From: Aminipila butyrica
GTDB taxonomy: Bacteria; Bacillota; Clostridia; Peptostreptococcales; Anaerovoracaceae
Assembly (NCBI RefSeq): GCF_010669305.1
Contig: NZ_CP048649.1
Coordinates: forward strand, 1,674,001 to 1,738,000
DNA length: 64,000 bases
Direction: 5' to 3'
In this document: positions 1 through 7,771 of the stretch, in pieces
How positions within the stretch are numbered: position 1 is the stretch's first letter
How the letters are laid out: every line of letters begins with the position of its first letter
The notes under the pieces: generated by a model
Seen by the model: only the letters and a program-made list of their open reading frames with translations
The model's database searches: none
What the model was told of the DNA's origin: nothing
Position numbers and translations under genes: made by a program

Positions 1-2
1 TT

Positions 3-719
3 CCTGAAAAGGCTTTTTCGATGCAGGACTTAGTAAGTTTTGGAACTATTACCCAAGAAGCAGCAGATTTTTTAGCGTGTATGGTGGTGGCAGGAGAAAA
101 TATTTTTATCAGTGGCGGGACTGGCAGTGGCAAGACCAGCTTGCTAAATGTGTTGTCTACCTATATTCCTCATCAGGAGCGCATCATCGTCATCGAAGAT
201 TCTGCGGAGCTCCAACTCCACGGCGTAGAAAACCTTGTGCGGTTGGAATGTAGGAATGCCAATGTTCAGGGGAAGGGGCTGGTAGATATGCAGCAGCTAA
301 TTAAGACCAGCTTGCGAATGAGGCCCAACCGCATTATCGTCGGGGAGGTTCGGGGAAAGGAGGTGTTGGACATGCTCCAAGCTTTTAATACCGGTCACGA
401 TGGGTCCTTATCTACGGGCCACGGAAATTCTGTCTCCGGTATGCTGAAGCGTCTGGAAACTATGGTGCTGCAAGCAGCCGAATTTCCCATAGACGCTATC
501 CGCAGTCAAATTGCGGAGGGTATTGATATTATGGTTCATTTGGGGCGGCTGCCAGACAAGTCTCGGCGGGTGTTGGAGATTGCAGAAATATGTGGCTATG
601 AGGGACATGACTATATCATCAACAGTCTGTTTCAATATCAGGTGGAGCGAGGGCTGGAACGGACAGGAAATAAGCTGGTTCGAGAAGAAAAGCTGAAGTT
701 GAGAGGAGTGAAGGCGTGA
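3..719 (+). CDS. CpaF/TadA-family secretion ATPase, 5' truncated by window
   Basis: Hexameric ATPase that powers Tad/Flp pilus assembly on the cytoplasmic side of the membrane. The reading frame is open from base 3, so the N-terminal half lies outside the window; about 238 residues are visible. A Walker A loop (GGTGSGKTS) is followed by a Walker B-like strand (RIIVIEDSAEL), then the VGEVRGKE and TGHDGSLSTGH motifs (His box) typical of the GspE/VirB11/CpaF superfamily. The stop overlaps the GTG start of the next gene (GTGA), so translation is probably coupled. The following tadB, tadC and Flp-like genes confirm the Tad rather than type II or conjugative context. Confidence 0.93.
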   Translation, partial: PEKAFSMQDLVSFGTITQEAADFLACMVVAGENIFISGGTGSGKTSLLNVLSTYIPHQERIIVIEDSAELQLHGVENLVRLECRNANVQGKGLVDMQQLIKTSLRMRPNRIIVGEVRGKEVLDMLQAFNTGHDGSLSTGHGNSVSGMLKRLETMVLQAAEFPIDAIRSQIAEGIDIMVHLGRLPDKSRRVLEIAEICGYEGHDYIINSLFQYQVERGLERTGNKLVREEKLKLRGVKA

Positions 720-1651
720 GAGATAAAGCAGTTGACCGTATAAAAAATTATGGTAATAAGAGGGTGGAGGGGCAGGATGGCTTTGGGCGCAGAATGGGGG
801 TGAGGACAAAAGGCAGGATGGCTAATAGCGGAGGCTGGACGCAGCTTTGGGCAAAAGGGACAGGAGCGGAAGTGGTTTCAAGGAGTCGGAGGCCAGATTC
901 AGGCGGTCCTCGGGATTACGGAAATTATGTGCTGACAGGGAGGGAGAAAAGCAAGTATTTCTGTTTAGCAGGAGGAGGGCTGTTTTTTATCGGTTATCTC
1001 TTTTATCTAAATTTGTTTTTGTCGGCGGCAATGGCGATGCTAGTTTTTCCCCTGAAGCGATTTTATATTCAGTTGAAGGTTCGTCAACAGAAGGAGCAAC
1101 TGCGGCAGCAGTTTCGAGACCTGCTGTATTCCCTGTCTTCTTCCGTTGCAGCAGGCCGGCAAATGGGAGAGGCTCTAGCAGAGGGCCGAAAAAATTTATC
1201 CTTTATCTATGAGGAAAATCAGCTTATTATGGTGGAACTCTCTTATATGATTAAGAGCATTCAAGAGAGCAGAACCACCGAGGAATTGATTTTGAAAGAC
1301 TTTGCTTATCGAAGCGGGGTGGAAGAAATCATTAATTTTGCCGATGTCTATTCTACTTGTCGATCTACAGGAGCTAACGTGAATCAGATGATTGCCAGAG
1401 CTGCGGAGGTTATTATGGATAAGATGACTATTGATCGGGAAATTCACACGATAACAGCACAGAAAAAGGCAGAATCCAAGATTATTAGCGCTATGCCGGT
1501 GTTGGTGATTTTCTTTCTAAACGTAGCTTCTCCCGGATATCTGTATGTACTGTATCACACCGTAGCAGGCCGGATTGTCATGACAGCAGCGCTGGGCAGC
1601 ATGTTCATATCTTATTATATTATGAATAAAATGCTGGAGGTGAGGCTGTGA
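716..1651 (+). CDS. TadB-like inner membrane protein of Tad/Flp pilus system
   Basis: Predicted integral membrane platform protein (type II secretion F family, TadB branch) that pairs with TadC under the CpaF ATPase. 311 residues with a GTG start overlapping the cpaF stop. The N-terminal ~75 residues are unusually basic and glycine-rich and look like a linker. Two hydrophobic segments follow near residues 79-110, then a cytoplasmic helical T2SSF region with SSSVAAGRQMGEAL, and two C-terminal hydrophobic segments near 262-305. An internal start cannot be excluded because of the odd N-terminus, but no better RBS is seen. It overlaps the next gene by 4 bases. Confidence 0.85.
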   Translation: MRDKAVDRIKNYGNKRVEGQDGFGRRMGVRTKGRMANSGGWTQLWAKGTGAEVVSRSRRPDSGGPRDYGNYVLTGREKSKYFCLAGGGLFFIGYLFYLNLFLSAAMAMLVFPLKRFYIQLKVRQQKEQLRQQFRDLLYSLSSSVAAGRQMGEALAEGRKNLSFIYEENQLIMVELSYMIKSIQESRTTEELILKDFAYRSGVEEIINFADVYSTCRSTGANVNQMIARAAEVIMDKMTIDREIHTITAQKKAESKIISAMPVLVIFFLNVASPGYLYVLYHTVAGRIVMTAALGSMFISYYIMNKMLEVRL

Positions 1652-2769
1652 AAGGAGAAGGCAAGGCGCTGAATCGCCTTTGGACCCGAGTTCCGGAACA
1701 GTTGACTGGACGGACGAAAAAATACGAAAAGGAGTTGTATCAAGTTTATGGGCAGCTCCCTGGCAGAGAAGTGGTTCAAGCGATGAGGCTGAGGAACGCT
1801 AGGCGTTACGGATACATTCTGCTGGGGCTGGCTGTCATAACCTTTCTACTGCTGTTGCAGGCAGTGGCTGGTCAGCAGAATAACTTTTCGGTAGACGAGA
1901 CTGGCCGAAAATATATCGAAAGGCCTACCTATGATCAGGGCAGTCGACAGGCCAGTTTAGTGGTCACGGGAAAGGTTGCCGGAGAAACTGTGCAAAAGAC
2001 CGTTTTGCTGACCATTAAACCGGAGGGGACCGATCGTGTCCAAGAAGAAGTGGATGAGCAAAAGGGAGCCACTAATCCCGAATCATTGCAGACAGCAGCC
2101 CTGAGCAAATTAAATGCAGCTATTTATGGGATCAACAAAGGGGACAGCGGCAAGGTTGTCTATTTGCCGGAGCATATCGAGGGCATGAAGGGGATTGCTT
2201 GGAGCCAGGAGCAGGACCGGCCGCTACCCATGGTGGTATTGACAGGCGGATTTCTGCTTCTTTGCACCTATTGGAAAAGGTATGATGAGCTGAAGCAGTT
2301 GAAAAAAACTTGTCAAGAGTCCATTGAAAGGGAACTGCCGGATTTTTTAAGTAAGCTGATTTTACTTATGAATGCCGGGCTAGTTCTGACGGCAGCTTTC
2401 CGTAAAATTGTAGAAGATCACAATTGCAGGGAAGGCAGGAAATGCTCTTATTTTTACAGCCAGTTGACGGAGATAAATCTCCAAGTAGATCAGACCAATG
2501 CTTCTATGGTCGGCGAATTAAAAAGTTTTGCTGAACGCAGCCGAAATCGTGAGTTCATGAGAATTGTCAACGTGCTGGCGGAAAATATTCACAAGGGGAC
2601 AGAATTGGTAAAAATCTTGCAAGATGAAAACAATTTTCTGTGGTTTCAGCGGAAAAAATCAGCGGAAGAAAAGGGGCGCATAGCAGAAACAAAGCTTACG
2701 CTGCCGTTAGCTTTGCAGCTGGTCGTTTTAATCGTGATTACCTTAGCTCCTGCTATGTTGGACATGTAG
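1648..2769 (+). CDS. TadC-like inner membrane protein of Tad/Flp pilus system
   Basis: Second membrane platform protein of the Tad machine. 373 residues, GTG start overlapping the tadB stop (GTGA). A hydrophobic segment near residues 55-72 is followed by a roughly 120-residue non-cytoplasmic insertion rich in Lys, Glu and Gln, then another segment near 193-206, a T2SSF-like helical domain (ERELPDFLSKLILLMNAG is the recognisable part) and a C-terminal membrane helix. The long insertion makes it larger than many TadC proteins. Position directly after tadB and before the pilin supports the call. Confidence 0.83.
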   Translation: MKGEGKALNRLWTRVPEQLTGRTKKYEKELYQVYGQLPGREVVQAMRLRNARRYGYILLGLAVITFLLLLQAVAGQQNNFSVDETGRKYIERPTYDQGSRQASLVVTGKVAGETVQKTVLLTIKPEGTDRVQEEVDEQKGATNPESLQTAALSKLNAAIYGINKGDSGKVVYLPEHIEGMKGIAWSQEQDRPLPMVVLTGGFLLLCTYWKRYDELKQLKKTCQESIERELPDFLSKLILLMNAGLVLTAAFRKIVEDHNCREGRKCSYFYSQLTEINLQVDQTNASMVGELKSFAERSRNREFMRIVNVLAENIHKGTELVKILQDENNFLWFQRKKSAEEKGRIAETKLTLPLALQLVVLIVITLAPAMLDM

Positions 2770-2800
2770 GAGAAGAAAAAACAAAAGGAGGAAAGAGAAA

Positions 2801-2953
2801 ATGAAAAAACTGAGAAACAATAAAAAGGGGATGGAAATGGTGCAAGTAGGGATATTAATTGCCATCGCTATCGGTATTGGTTTAATTTTCAAAAATCAAA
2901 TTACTGAATTTATTAATGGCACCTTTTCAAATCTGATGAACAGTGGGTTTTAA
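2801..2953 (+). CDS. Flp-like small pilin or pilin-like membrane peptide
   Basis: A 50-residue ORF below usual ORF size cut-offs. An AAAGGAGG ribosome binding site lies about 8 bases upstream of the ATG. A short basic N-terminus (MKKLRNNKKGMEMVQ) is followed by one hydrophobic helix (VGILIAIAIGIGLIF) and a polar C-terminus ending TFSNLMNSGF. This layout matches Flp/TadE-type class IVb prepilins, with the GMEMVQVG stretch as a plausible prepilin-peptidase region, although the canonical G/xxxxEY Flp motif is degenerate. The next ATG follows the stop directly. Likely the major pilin or pseudopilin of the operon. Confidence 0.8.
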   Translation: MKKLRNNKKGMEMVQVGILIAIAIGIGLIFKNQITEFINGTFSNLMNSGF

Positions 2954-3367
2954 ATGGGCAGTAAGCGAGGGTCTGCCATGGTGGAAGCCGCTATGATTTA
3001 TCCTTTGGTAATCGGTACGGTGATGGCAGTAATCTATTTGATGATTGCTATGTATGTAGGAGCGGCCATGAAGAGCAATCTAGACTTTCAACTGAGGGAA
3101 AGAGCTATGGTGTTAGCAAAGACCGGGACCCGGTTAGAGGAAAGCCAGTTTACGCCTTCTGATAAATATGGAAGAGGGGCGTTTGGTCAGCAGATTGCCT
3201 TTGGGGAGCGAAAGGAAGGCCTGATGACAGTCTTGCATGGACAGTCAAGCCACGGTTATAGGGCAAATGCCTTAGTGGCGGGGCCTTTATTTCGACAGCA
3301 TCAGGGAGAAGTGTATTTAATTGATGAAAGAGAATATATACGAAAGGTGGATATGATAAAGCCGTGA
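2954..3367 (+). CDS. TadE-like pseudopilin
   Basis: 137-residue protein whose N-terminus (SKRGSAMVEAAMIYP then a hydrophobic helix to about residue 35) is the classic TadE/TadF signature, with Glu 11 at the +5 position after the putative cleavage site. Minor pilin-like proteins of this family sit in the membrane and take part in pilus biogenesis. The ATG touches the stop of the Flp-like gene and no strong RBS of its own is visible, so translational coupling is likely. The 3' end overlaps the next gene by 4 bases. Confidence 0.82.
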   Translation: MGSKRGSAMVEAAMIYPLVIGTVMAVIYLMIAMYVGAAMKSNLDFQLRERAMVLAKTGTRLEESQFTPSDKYGRGAFGQQIAFGERKEGLMTVLHGQSSHGYRANALVAGPLFRQHQGEVYLIDEREYIRKVDMIKP

Positions 3368-4629
3368 AGAAACTGTATTATCTGTGGGCAGGAGGGAACA
3401 GGCGGCCTAAGCTATTTAGAAGGAATAAGCGCGGGAGTATGTCGGTGCTGCTTTCCATGATCTTTGTCTGCCTGATTATGGCGGCAACCGTGCTGGTGAT
3501 TGCCGCTGCTGGTGCTTCCAGTTACTCCTATTATGATTGCGTATTGCAGGGGGCAGGACGTTCCGTGCTTTCAGAATACCACTTGGCTTTAAAGGAAAAT
3601 TACGGACTTATGGCTTTTTCCGGCTACAATCAGGAGGTGGATGATAAACTGGCTTTTTATGCAAATGGTAGTTTTCAAAAGAAGGAGAGCCAATACCGAG
3701 TGAATTATATCAAGCCCAAGTTAACTCAGGTAAGCAGTAATTTAAGTTCGTTCAGTCTTTTAGATATCGATAATTTTGAGAAGGACCTGGTAGATTATAT
3801 GAAACACCCACAGGTGAATCCACCGAAAAAAGCAGAAAAGATTTATGAGGGAAAGGCTCAGTTAATCAACGAGAAAGTCCTTAACAGCCTTCCCTCCAGA
3901 GGCGTTGAAGGGAGGAATCTGGAGCTTGCTGCTAGAATTACAGAGGGGTTGCCGCCTTTGGAAGATCTGTTTTCCAAAGCAACGAATCGGCTGTTAGTAG
4001 ATCAATATGCCCTTGAACATTTCAATTACAATCTGGGCTGGGGCAGCCGAACAGAAACTTTTTTTAAGAATGAGTTAGAATATATTCTTTATGGAAAGAA
4101 AACCGACGGAGAAAACCGGTTGCAATTTATTAATGACTTTAAAGTTCTGAGAATGATTCTTAACTCTGCTCATATTTATGGAGATCTGAAAAAGCGCAAT
4201 CAAGTGCTAGAGATGGCCGCCCTGTTGACTCCCGGACCTGAGGCCGCCTTGACGGCTATAGCCCTGACAGAGGCTTGGGCCTATGGGGAATCGGTCAATG
4301 ATGTGGAGCTGCTTGTAGCAGGTGAAAAGGTGGCGCTATATAAAAATTCAAGAGATTGGGCCTTGGATTTAGAAACGGCCATAAATGGCACCAAGACCGC
4401 ATCTTATGTGAAACCGGCAGGAGACAATGGGATTACCTATAAGGACTATTTGCGGATATTTCTCTATCTGGAGGATCGCCAAGCAAAGCTGCTGCGGATG
4501 ATGGATCTCATTCAGATTAATATGCAGGGGGGCTTTGACCAAAATTTTTACATAAAGGATTGTTATGTGGGCTTACAGATTGAGGCTAAAGTCAGCGGAC
4601 AGGAGTTCAGCTATGTTCAACAATACTAA
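3364..4629 (+). CDS. TadG-like membrane-anchored pilus-locus protein
   Basis: 421 residues, GTG start in a GTGA overlap with the preceding stop. After a basic N-terminus (RRNKRGSMSVLLSMIF) comes one membrane helix (about residues 28-50) of the pseudopilin type, and the rest is predicted extracytoplasmic. The SYYDCVLQGAGRSVLSEYH stretch right after the helix resembles proteins annotated DUF5702 in clostridial Tad loci, which is recalled family knowledge and not checked. It probably acts as a TadG-type large pseudopilin. The 3' end overlaps the start of the next gene. Confidence 0.7.
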   Translation: MKKLYYLWAGGNRRPKLFRRNKRGSMSVLLSMIFVCLIMAATVLVIAAAGASSYSYYDCVLQGAGRSVLSEYHLALKENYGLMAFSGYNQEVDDKLAFYANGSFQKKESQYRVNYIKPKLTQVSSNLSSFSLLDIDNFEKDLVDYMKHPQVNPPKKAEKIYEGKAQLINEKVLNSLPSRGVEGRNLELAARITEGLPPLEDLFSKATNRLLVDQYALEHFNYNLGWGSRTETFFKNELEYILYGKKTDGENRLQFINDFKVLRMILNSAHIYGDLKKRNQVLEMAALLTPGPEAALTAIALTEAWAYGESVNDVELLVAGEKVALYKNSRDWALDLETAINGTKTASYVKPAGDNGITYKDYLRIFLYLEDRQAKLLRMMDLIQINMQGGFDQNFYIKDCYVGLQIEAKVSGQEFSYVQQY

Positions 4630-5377
4630 GAAGGGCAATATAGGGGTAGAGACGGCCATTTTGCTTCCCTTGGTTGTTTTGAGCATCCTCACCATTGCTT
4701 ATTTGATTAAGGTGGACTGTGCAGGAGAAGCCATCATCAGTGCGGCCTTTGATGAGACTAGAAGATTGAGCATCGAGTCCTATACGGGACCAGGACAACT
4801 AGCGGCAATTGGGTTTCCGGGGCGAGTCGAAAAGCGTCTGCGGCAAGAGACAAGCTGCAAGGGGATATCGGTAGAAAGATTTAGGTATTTGTATGGTAAC
4901 GGGTACATGGATAAGCTGATCTCTTTTCAGGTAGAATATGAAATGGACCCCCATTTTCCCATTTCCTTTTATGATGTTTTCCAAGGGAAAGAACGAATCT
5001 TAGCTAGGGCGTTTGTGGGTAGCAGCAGATATGGCCTGCCGGGGGAGTTTTCTCAGATGGAGCAGCAGGAGGATTCGGAAATAGTGTGGATCTTTCCGGT
5101 GGCAGGCAAGAAGTATCATCAAGAAAATTGTTCTTATATAAAGGTGGCAGCGACAGAGACCATTTTGAATAGCTCTATTAAAAAAAGGTTTAAGCCATGC
5201 AGCATCTGTGAAGCGGCAGAACTGGAAAAGGGTAATGTCATTTACTGTTTCTATAATCAAGGCCAGTCTTATCATCGGCCAAGCTGTCCTTCCGTGGAAC
5301 GGTATGTGAGAGAGATTGAAAAGAGCCAGGCCATCCAACGGGGCTATACCCCGTGCTTAAAATGTGGAGGAAGCTGA
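4613..5377 (+). CDS. TadE-like pseudopilin with twin C-terminal zinc-binding-like motifs
   Basis: 254 residues. I chose ATG 4613 over the longer frame from 4565 because AGGAG lies 7 bases upstream and the product then starts with a TadE-type leader (MFNNTKKGNIGVETAILLP) and helix. The C-terminal ~90 residues hold two copies of a YHxxxCxx(n)PCxxC motif: YHQENCSYIKV with KPCSIC, then YHRPSCPSV with TPCLKC. These resemble the small Cys/His modules found in Ada-like and nuclease-associated domains and suggest metal binding outside the cell. The gene overlaps both neighbours and belongs to the Tad operon. Confidence 0.75.
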   Translation: MFNNTKKGNIGVETAILLPLVVLSILTIAYLIKVDCAGEAIISAAFDETRRLSIESYTGPGQLAAIGFPGRVEKRLRQETSCKGISVERFRYLYGNGYMDKLISFQVEYEMDPHFPISFYDVFQGKERILARAFVGSSRYGLPGEFSQMEQQEDSEIVWIFPVAGKKYHQENCSYIKVAATETILNSSIKKRFKPCSICEAAELEKGNVIYCFYNQGQSYHRPSCPSVERYVREIEKSQAIQRGYTPCLKCGGS

Positions 5378-5901
5378 TGGAGAGCAGATATGAGATTGGA
5401 GAAGTTGAAGATTTTGAAGTGAAAATTTTGGCATCTGGCAGCTGTAGCTGTTTTTTGCCGCTGTCTTTTGTAGAGCGGCAGGGAAAGCTGGAGATAACCG
5501 AACATCGAGCGGGATTTCGGCAGATTCAGGTGGATGTACTGCAAAATCCCTATGAGTTGTTAGAAGTTATAGAGAAACTGGTACTATGTATGAAAGAGGC
5601 ACACAATCGCCTAATCCGGCCGGAACGCTATAAATTGGGAAAAACCAGTTTGTATGCAGATGAGGCGGGACATCAGCAGCGGATTCGTTTTATGCCGGAG
5701 CATGTCAAAGGGGATGTACCAGGCATATCAGAGAAGCTGAGGTTATTTTTGCAACTGTGGCAGCCAGAAAACCATCGATGTCAAGAGTATGTAACTCGGG
5801 TGATAGAAAAGCTGACCGAACTAACTTTGTCAACGGAGGGAATTTTGAGCTATATAAGCGAGCTGAAACGGGAAGTATACCTCTGTGGCTGGGATCGGTA
5901 A
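5377..5901 (+). CDS. Tad-locus protein of unknown function
   Basis: 174 residues from ATG 5377, which overlaps the previous stop (TGATG) with GGAGG 6 bases upstream; a frame from 5353 is longer but lacks this RBS. No signal peptide or membrane helix is visible, so it is probably cytoplasmic. The region ESRYEIGEVEDFEVKILASG resembles the N-terminal part of proteins annotated DUF6382 next to FHA domains in Bacillota pilus loci, but no FHA domain follows and I am unsure of the match. Last gene of the operon; a 107-base gap follows. Confidence 0.6.
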   Translation: MESRYEIGEVEDFEVKILASGSCSCFLPLSFVERQGKLEITEHRAGFRQIQVDVLQNPYELLEVIEKLVLCMKEAHNRLIRPERYKLGKTSLYADEAGHQQRIRFMPEHVKGDVPGISEKLRLFLQLWQPENHRCQEYVTRVIEKLTELTLSTEGILSYISELKREVYLCGWDR

Positions 5902-6008
5902 AGAATGCGCCAGTGACAACGAAAGAAGCCCTATTGCCTGCTTCTGAAGAAGTTGCCGTTGCGCAAAAGACCTTCTTAGGATAAAATGAGGAGAACAGCA
6001 GCCCTTTT

Positions 6009-7424
6009 ATGAAAACGTGGAATGGAGAAGAGACGGTGGCAGATTTTGTATTTGATGAAGATATCTATAAATTAATTGTGGATCAGCTGGATGTAGCTGT
6101 CATCACGGATCAAGAGGGCAGGTATGTGCATGTTACCAAGTCCTGGGAGGAGTATTACGGTCTTCAGTTGAAAGACATCAAAGGAAAGTTTGTGCGAGAA
6201 GTCTTTCCCACCACCAAAATTCATGAGGCTTTAAAGACAAAAGAATCCTTTATTGGTGTTCCCGCTCCGCTTGTCAATGAGAAGCAGGAACAGGGATGGT
6301 GCAGCTATATTCCCATCATTAAGGAAGGCCAGGTGGTAGCAGGGTTTATTCATGTGCTTTTTCACAGTGAAAAGACGGCGGTGGCCTTTTCCAGAAGGTT
6401 AAACGCCATGATGGATGAATTGAATTACTATAAACAGGAAGTGAAGCAGCTGCGGAAGTCCAAATACAGTATTGATGATATCATCGGTGAAAGCCCATTG
6501 ATTGGACGGCTGAAAGAGCAGATTCAGCGGGCGGCCAAATCCTCTTCTACTGTGCTGATTGAGGGGGAGACCGGTTCTGGTAAGGAGCTGGTGGCTCATT
6601 CGATTCACGACTTAAGTCAACGGGCTTATAAGCCTTTAATTAAGATTAACTGTGCGGCTATTCCGGCGGAGCTGTTTGAATCAGAATTATTCGGTTACGA
6701 ATATGGAGCATTTACAGGGGCTGATAAAAAGGGTAAAAAGGGAAAGTTTGAAATGGCCAGCGGAGGGAGCCTATTTCTGGATGAGATTAATCAGATGCCG
6801 TTAATCTTACAGCCAAAGCTGCTGAGAGCCTTGCAGGAAAGCGAAATCGAACGAATTGGCGGCAAGGAGAGTATTCCCGTGGATATCCGGTTAATTGCCG
6901 CCTCCAATACTTCCTTAGAGAAGATGGTCAGCAGCAATGCTTTCCGAAGTGATCTATTCTATCGGTTGAACGTGCTGAGTATTCGGATACCGGCTCTACG
7001 GGAGAGAACAGAAGATATTCCCTTGCTGGTGGACAGTATGATAGAAAAGTTCAATTTTCAGCTGGGCCTTAATGTTCAAGGGATTCAGCCTCAGGTGCTC
7101 CAGCGGTTTGGAGAATATGATTGGCCAGGAAACATTCGAGAACTGCAAAATGTTGTGGAGCGAGGGATGAACATGGCTTTGACCGGAATGTTGGAATGGA
7201 AACACTTTGATGAGTATTTTCAGAACAAAGCGCTGAGGCGGCTAGGCAGAACCGCTGAGAAGGGAAGTTTGCTGATTCGCCAGGCTAAGAAAAATTTAGA
7301 AAAGGAAATTTTGTTGGAGAGCCTGGCCAAATACGGGGATAACAAGACTCAGTGTGCCAGAGAGATGGGGATATCTAGAACACTGCTGTATAAGAAGATG
7401 AAGGAGTACGGTATAAAACAGTAA
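6009..7424 (+). CDS. Sigma-54-dependent transcriptional activator (PAS, AAA+, Fis HTH)
   Basis: 471-residue bacterial enhancer-binding protein. An N-terminal PAS sensor (about residues 17-125) is followed by a short coiled linker and the AAA+ domain (about 155-385) with Walker A GETGSGKE, the sigma-54 contact loop GAFTGA, Walker B GGSLFLDEI and an arginine-finger region. A Fis-type helix-turn-helix (CAREMGISRTLLYKKM) ends the protein. It likely senses a small molecule through PAS and drives the downstream sigma-54 promoter at 7658-7674, which controls a transporter, hydrolase and BKACE operon. The GAGGAG upstream is 15 bases from the ATG, a loose fit. Confidence 0.93.
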   Translation: MKTWNGEETVADFVFDEDIYKLIVDQLDVAVITDQEGRYVHVTKSWEEYYGLQLKDIKGKFVREVFPTTKIHEALKTKESFIGVPAPLVNEKQEQGWCSYIPIIKEGQVVAGFIHVLFHSEKTAVAFSRRLNAMMDELNYYKQEVKQLRKSKYSIDDIIGESPLIGRLKEQIQRAAKSSSTVLIEGETGSGKELVAHSIHDLSQRAYKPLIKINCAAIPAELFESELFGYEYGAFTGADKKGKKGKFEMASGGSLFLDEINQMPLILQPKLLRALQESEIERIGGKESIPVDIRLIAASNTSLEKMVSSNAFRSDLFYRLNVLSIRIPALRERTEDIPLLVDSMIEKFNFQLGLNVQGIQPQVLQRFGEYDWPGNIRELQNVVERGMNMALTGMLEWKHFDEYFQNKALRRLGRTAEKGSLLIRQAKKNLEKEILLESLAKYGDNKTQCAREMGISRTLLYKKMKEYGIKQ

Positions 7425-7449
7425 AGATAACTCAGAACGGAGAAAATAT

Positions 7450-7551
7450 GTAAACTTTTATTTACGTAAATTAAAGTTTACATTTTGGTGAAATGCTGAA
7501 TTATGAATGAATATCAACCGCTACTCATGGAAAGTGTAAATTAAAGTTTAC
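7450..7551. promoter_or_regulatory. Candidate enhancer (UAS): three GTAAA-N6-TTTAC repeats
   Basis: Three copies of GTAAA-N6-TTTAC occur at 7450-7465, 7466-7481 and 7536-7551. The first two abut with a 16-base period. They lie 120-225 bases upstream of the -12 element of the sigma-54 promoter, the usual range for enhancer-binding activators. The regulator immediately upstream carries a Fis HTH and is the obvious binder. The third copy is embedded in a longer hairpin that may also serve as a terminator. Confidence 0.7.
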
Positions 7552-7565
7552 ACTTTCTTTTTTTA
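7530..7565 (+). terminator. Hairpin with T-tract after the sigma-54 activator
   Basis: An 11-bp perfect inverted repeat (7530-7540 and 7547-7557, arms GAAAGTGTAAA/TTTACACTTTC written without the outer G) with a 6-base loop is followed by CTTTTTTTATTT-like sequence. It fits an intrinsic terminator of the activator gene, AT-rich but long. It overlaps the third enhancer repeat, so the symmetry may reflect protein binding rather than RNA folding. Confidence 0.5.
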
Positions 7566-7657
7566 TTTCAAACGGAAGTATTGCAGGAAGCGGGGAGAAA
7601 AGAGGCGGACCCCTTGTTTTGACTGCATTTAAGAAAAATAAAAGGTTTTATTTTTTG

Positions 7658-7674
7658 TTGGCACGGAATTTGCT
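7658..7674 (+). promoter_or_regulatory. Sigma-54 (-24/-12) promoter
   Basis: The sequence TTGGCACGGAATTTGCT matches the sigma-54 consensus TGGCAC-N5-TTGCW at every conserved base, with GG and GC 12 bases apart. It lies 97 bases upstream of the MFS transporter start and directly downstream of a sigma-54 activator gene. A 7-bp hairpin (GGACCAG/CTGGTCC, 7709-7733) lies in the resulting 5' leader. Confidence 0.9.
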
Positions 7675-7771
7675 CTATATAAGGGTGCAGCTTAAAAACT
7701 GCTGATCTGGACCAGGTATCACGAAGCTGGTCCGCGGAGTTATTATTTTTTTAAGAAAGGGAGAATGTACC

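Noticed and set aside
4565..4612. Longer N-terminus of the TadE-like protein at 4613
   Set aside because: No RBS, and it would put 16 extra residues before a good prepilin leader.
5757..5984. 75-residue frame after the Tad operon
   Set aside because: Overlaps the 5377-5901 gene in another frame with no RBS.
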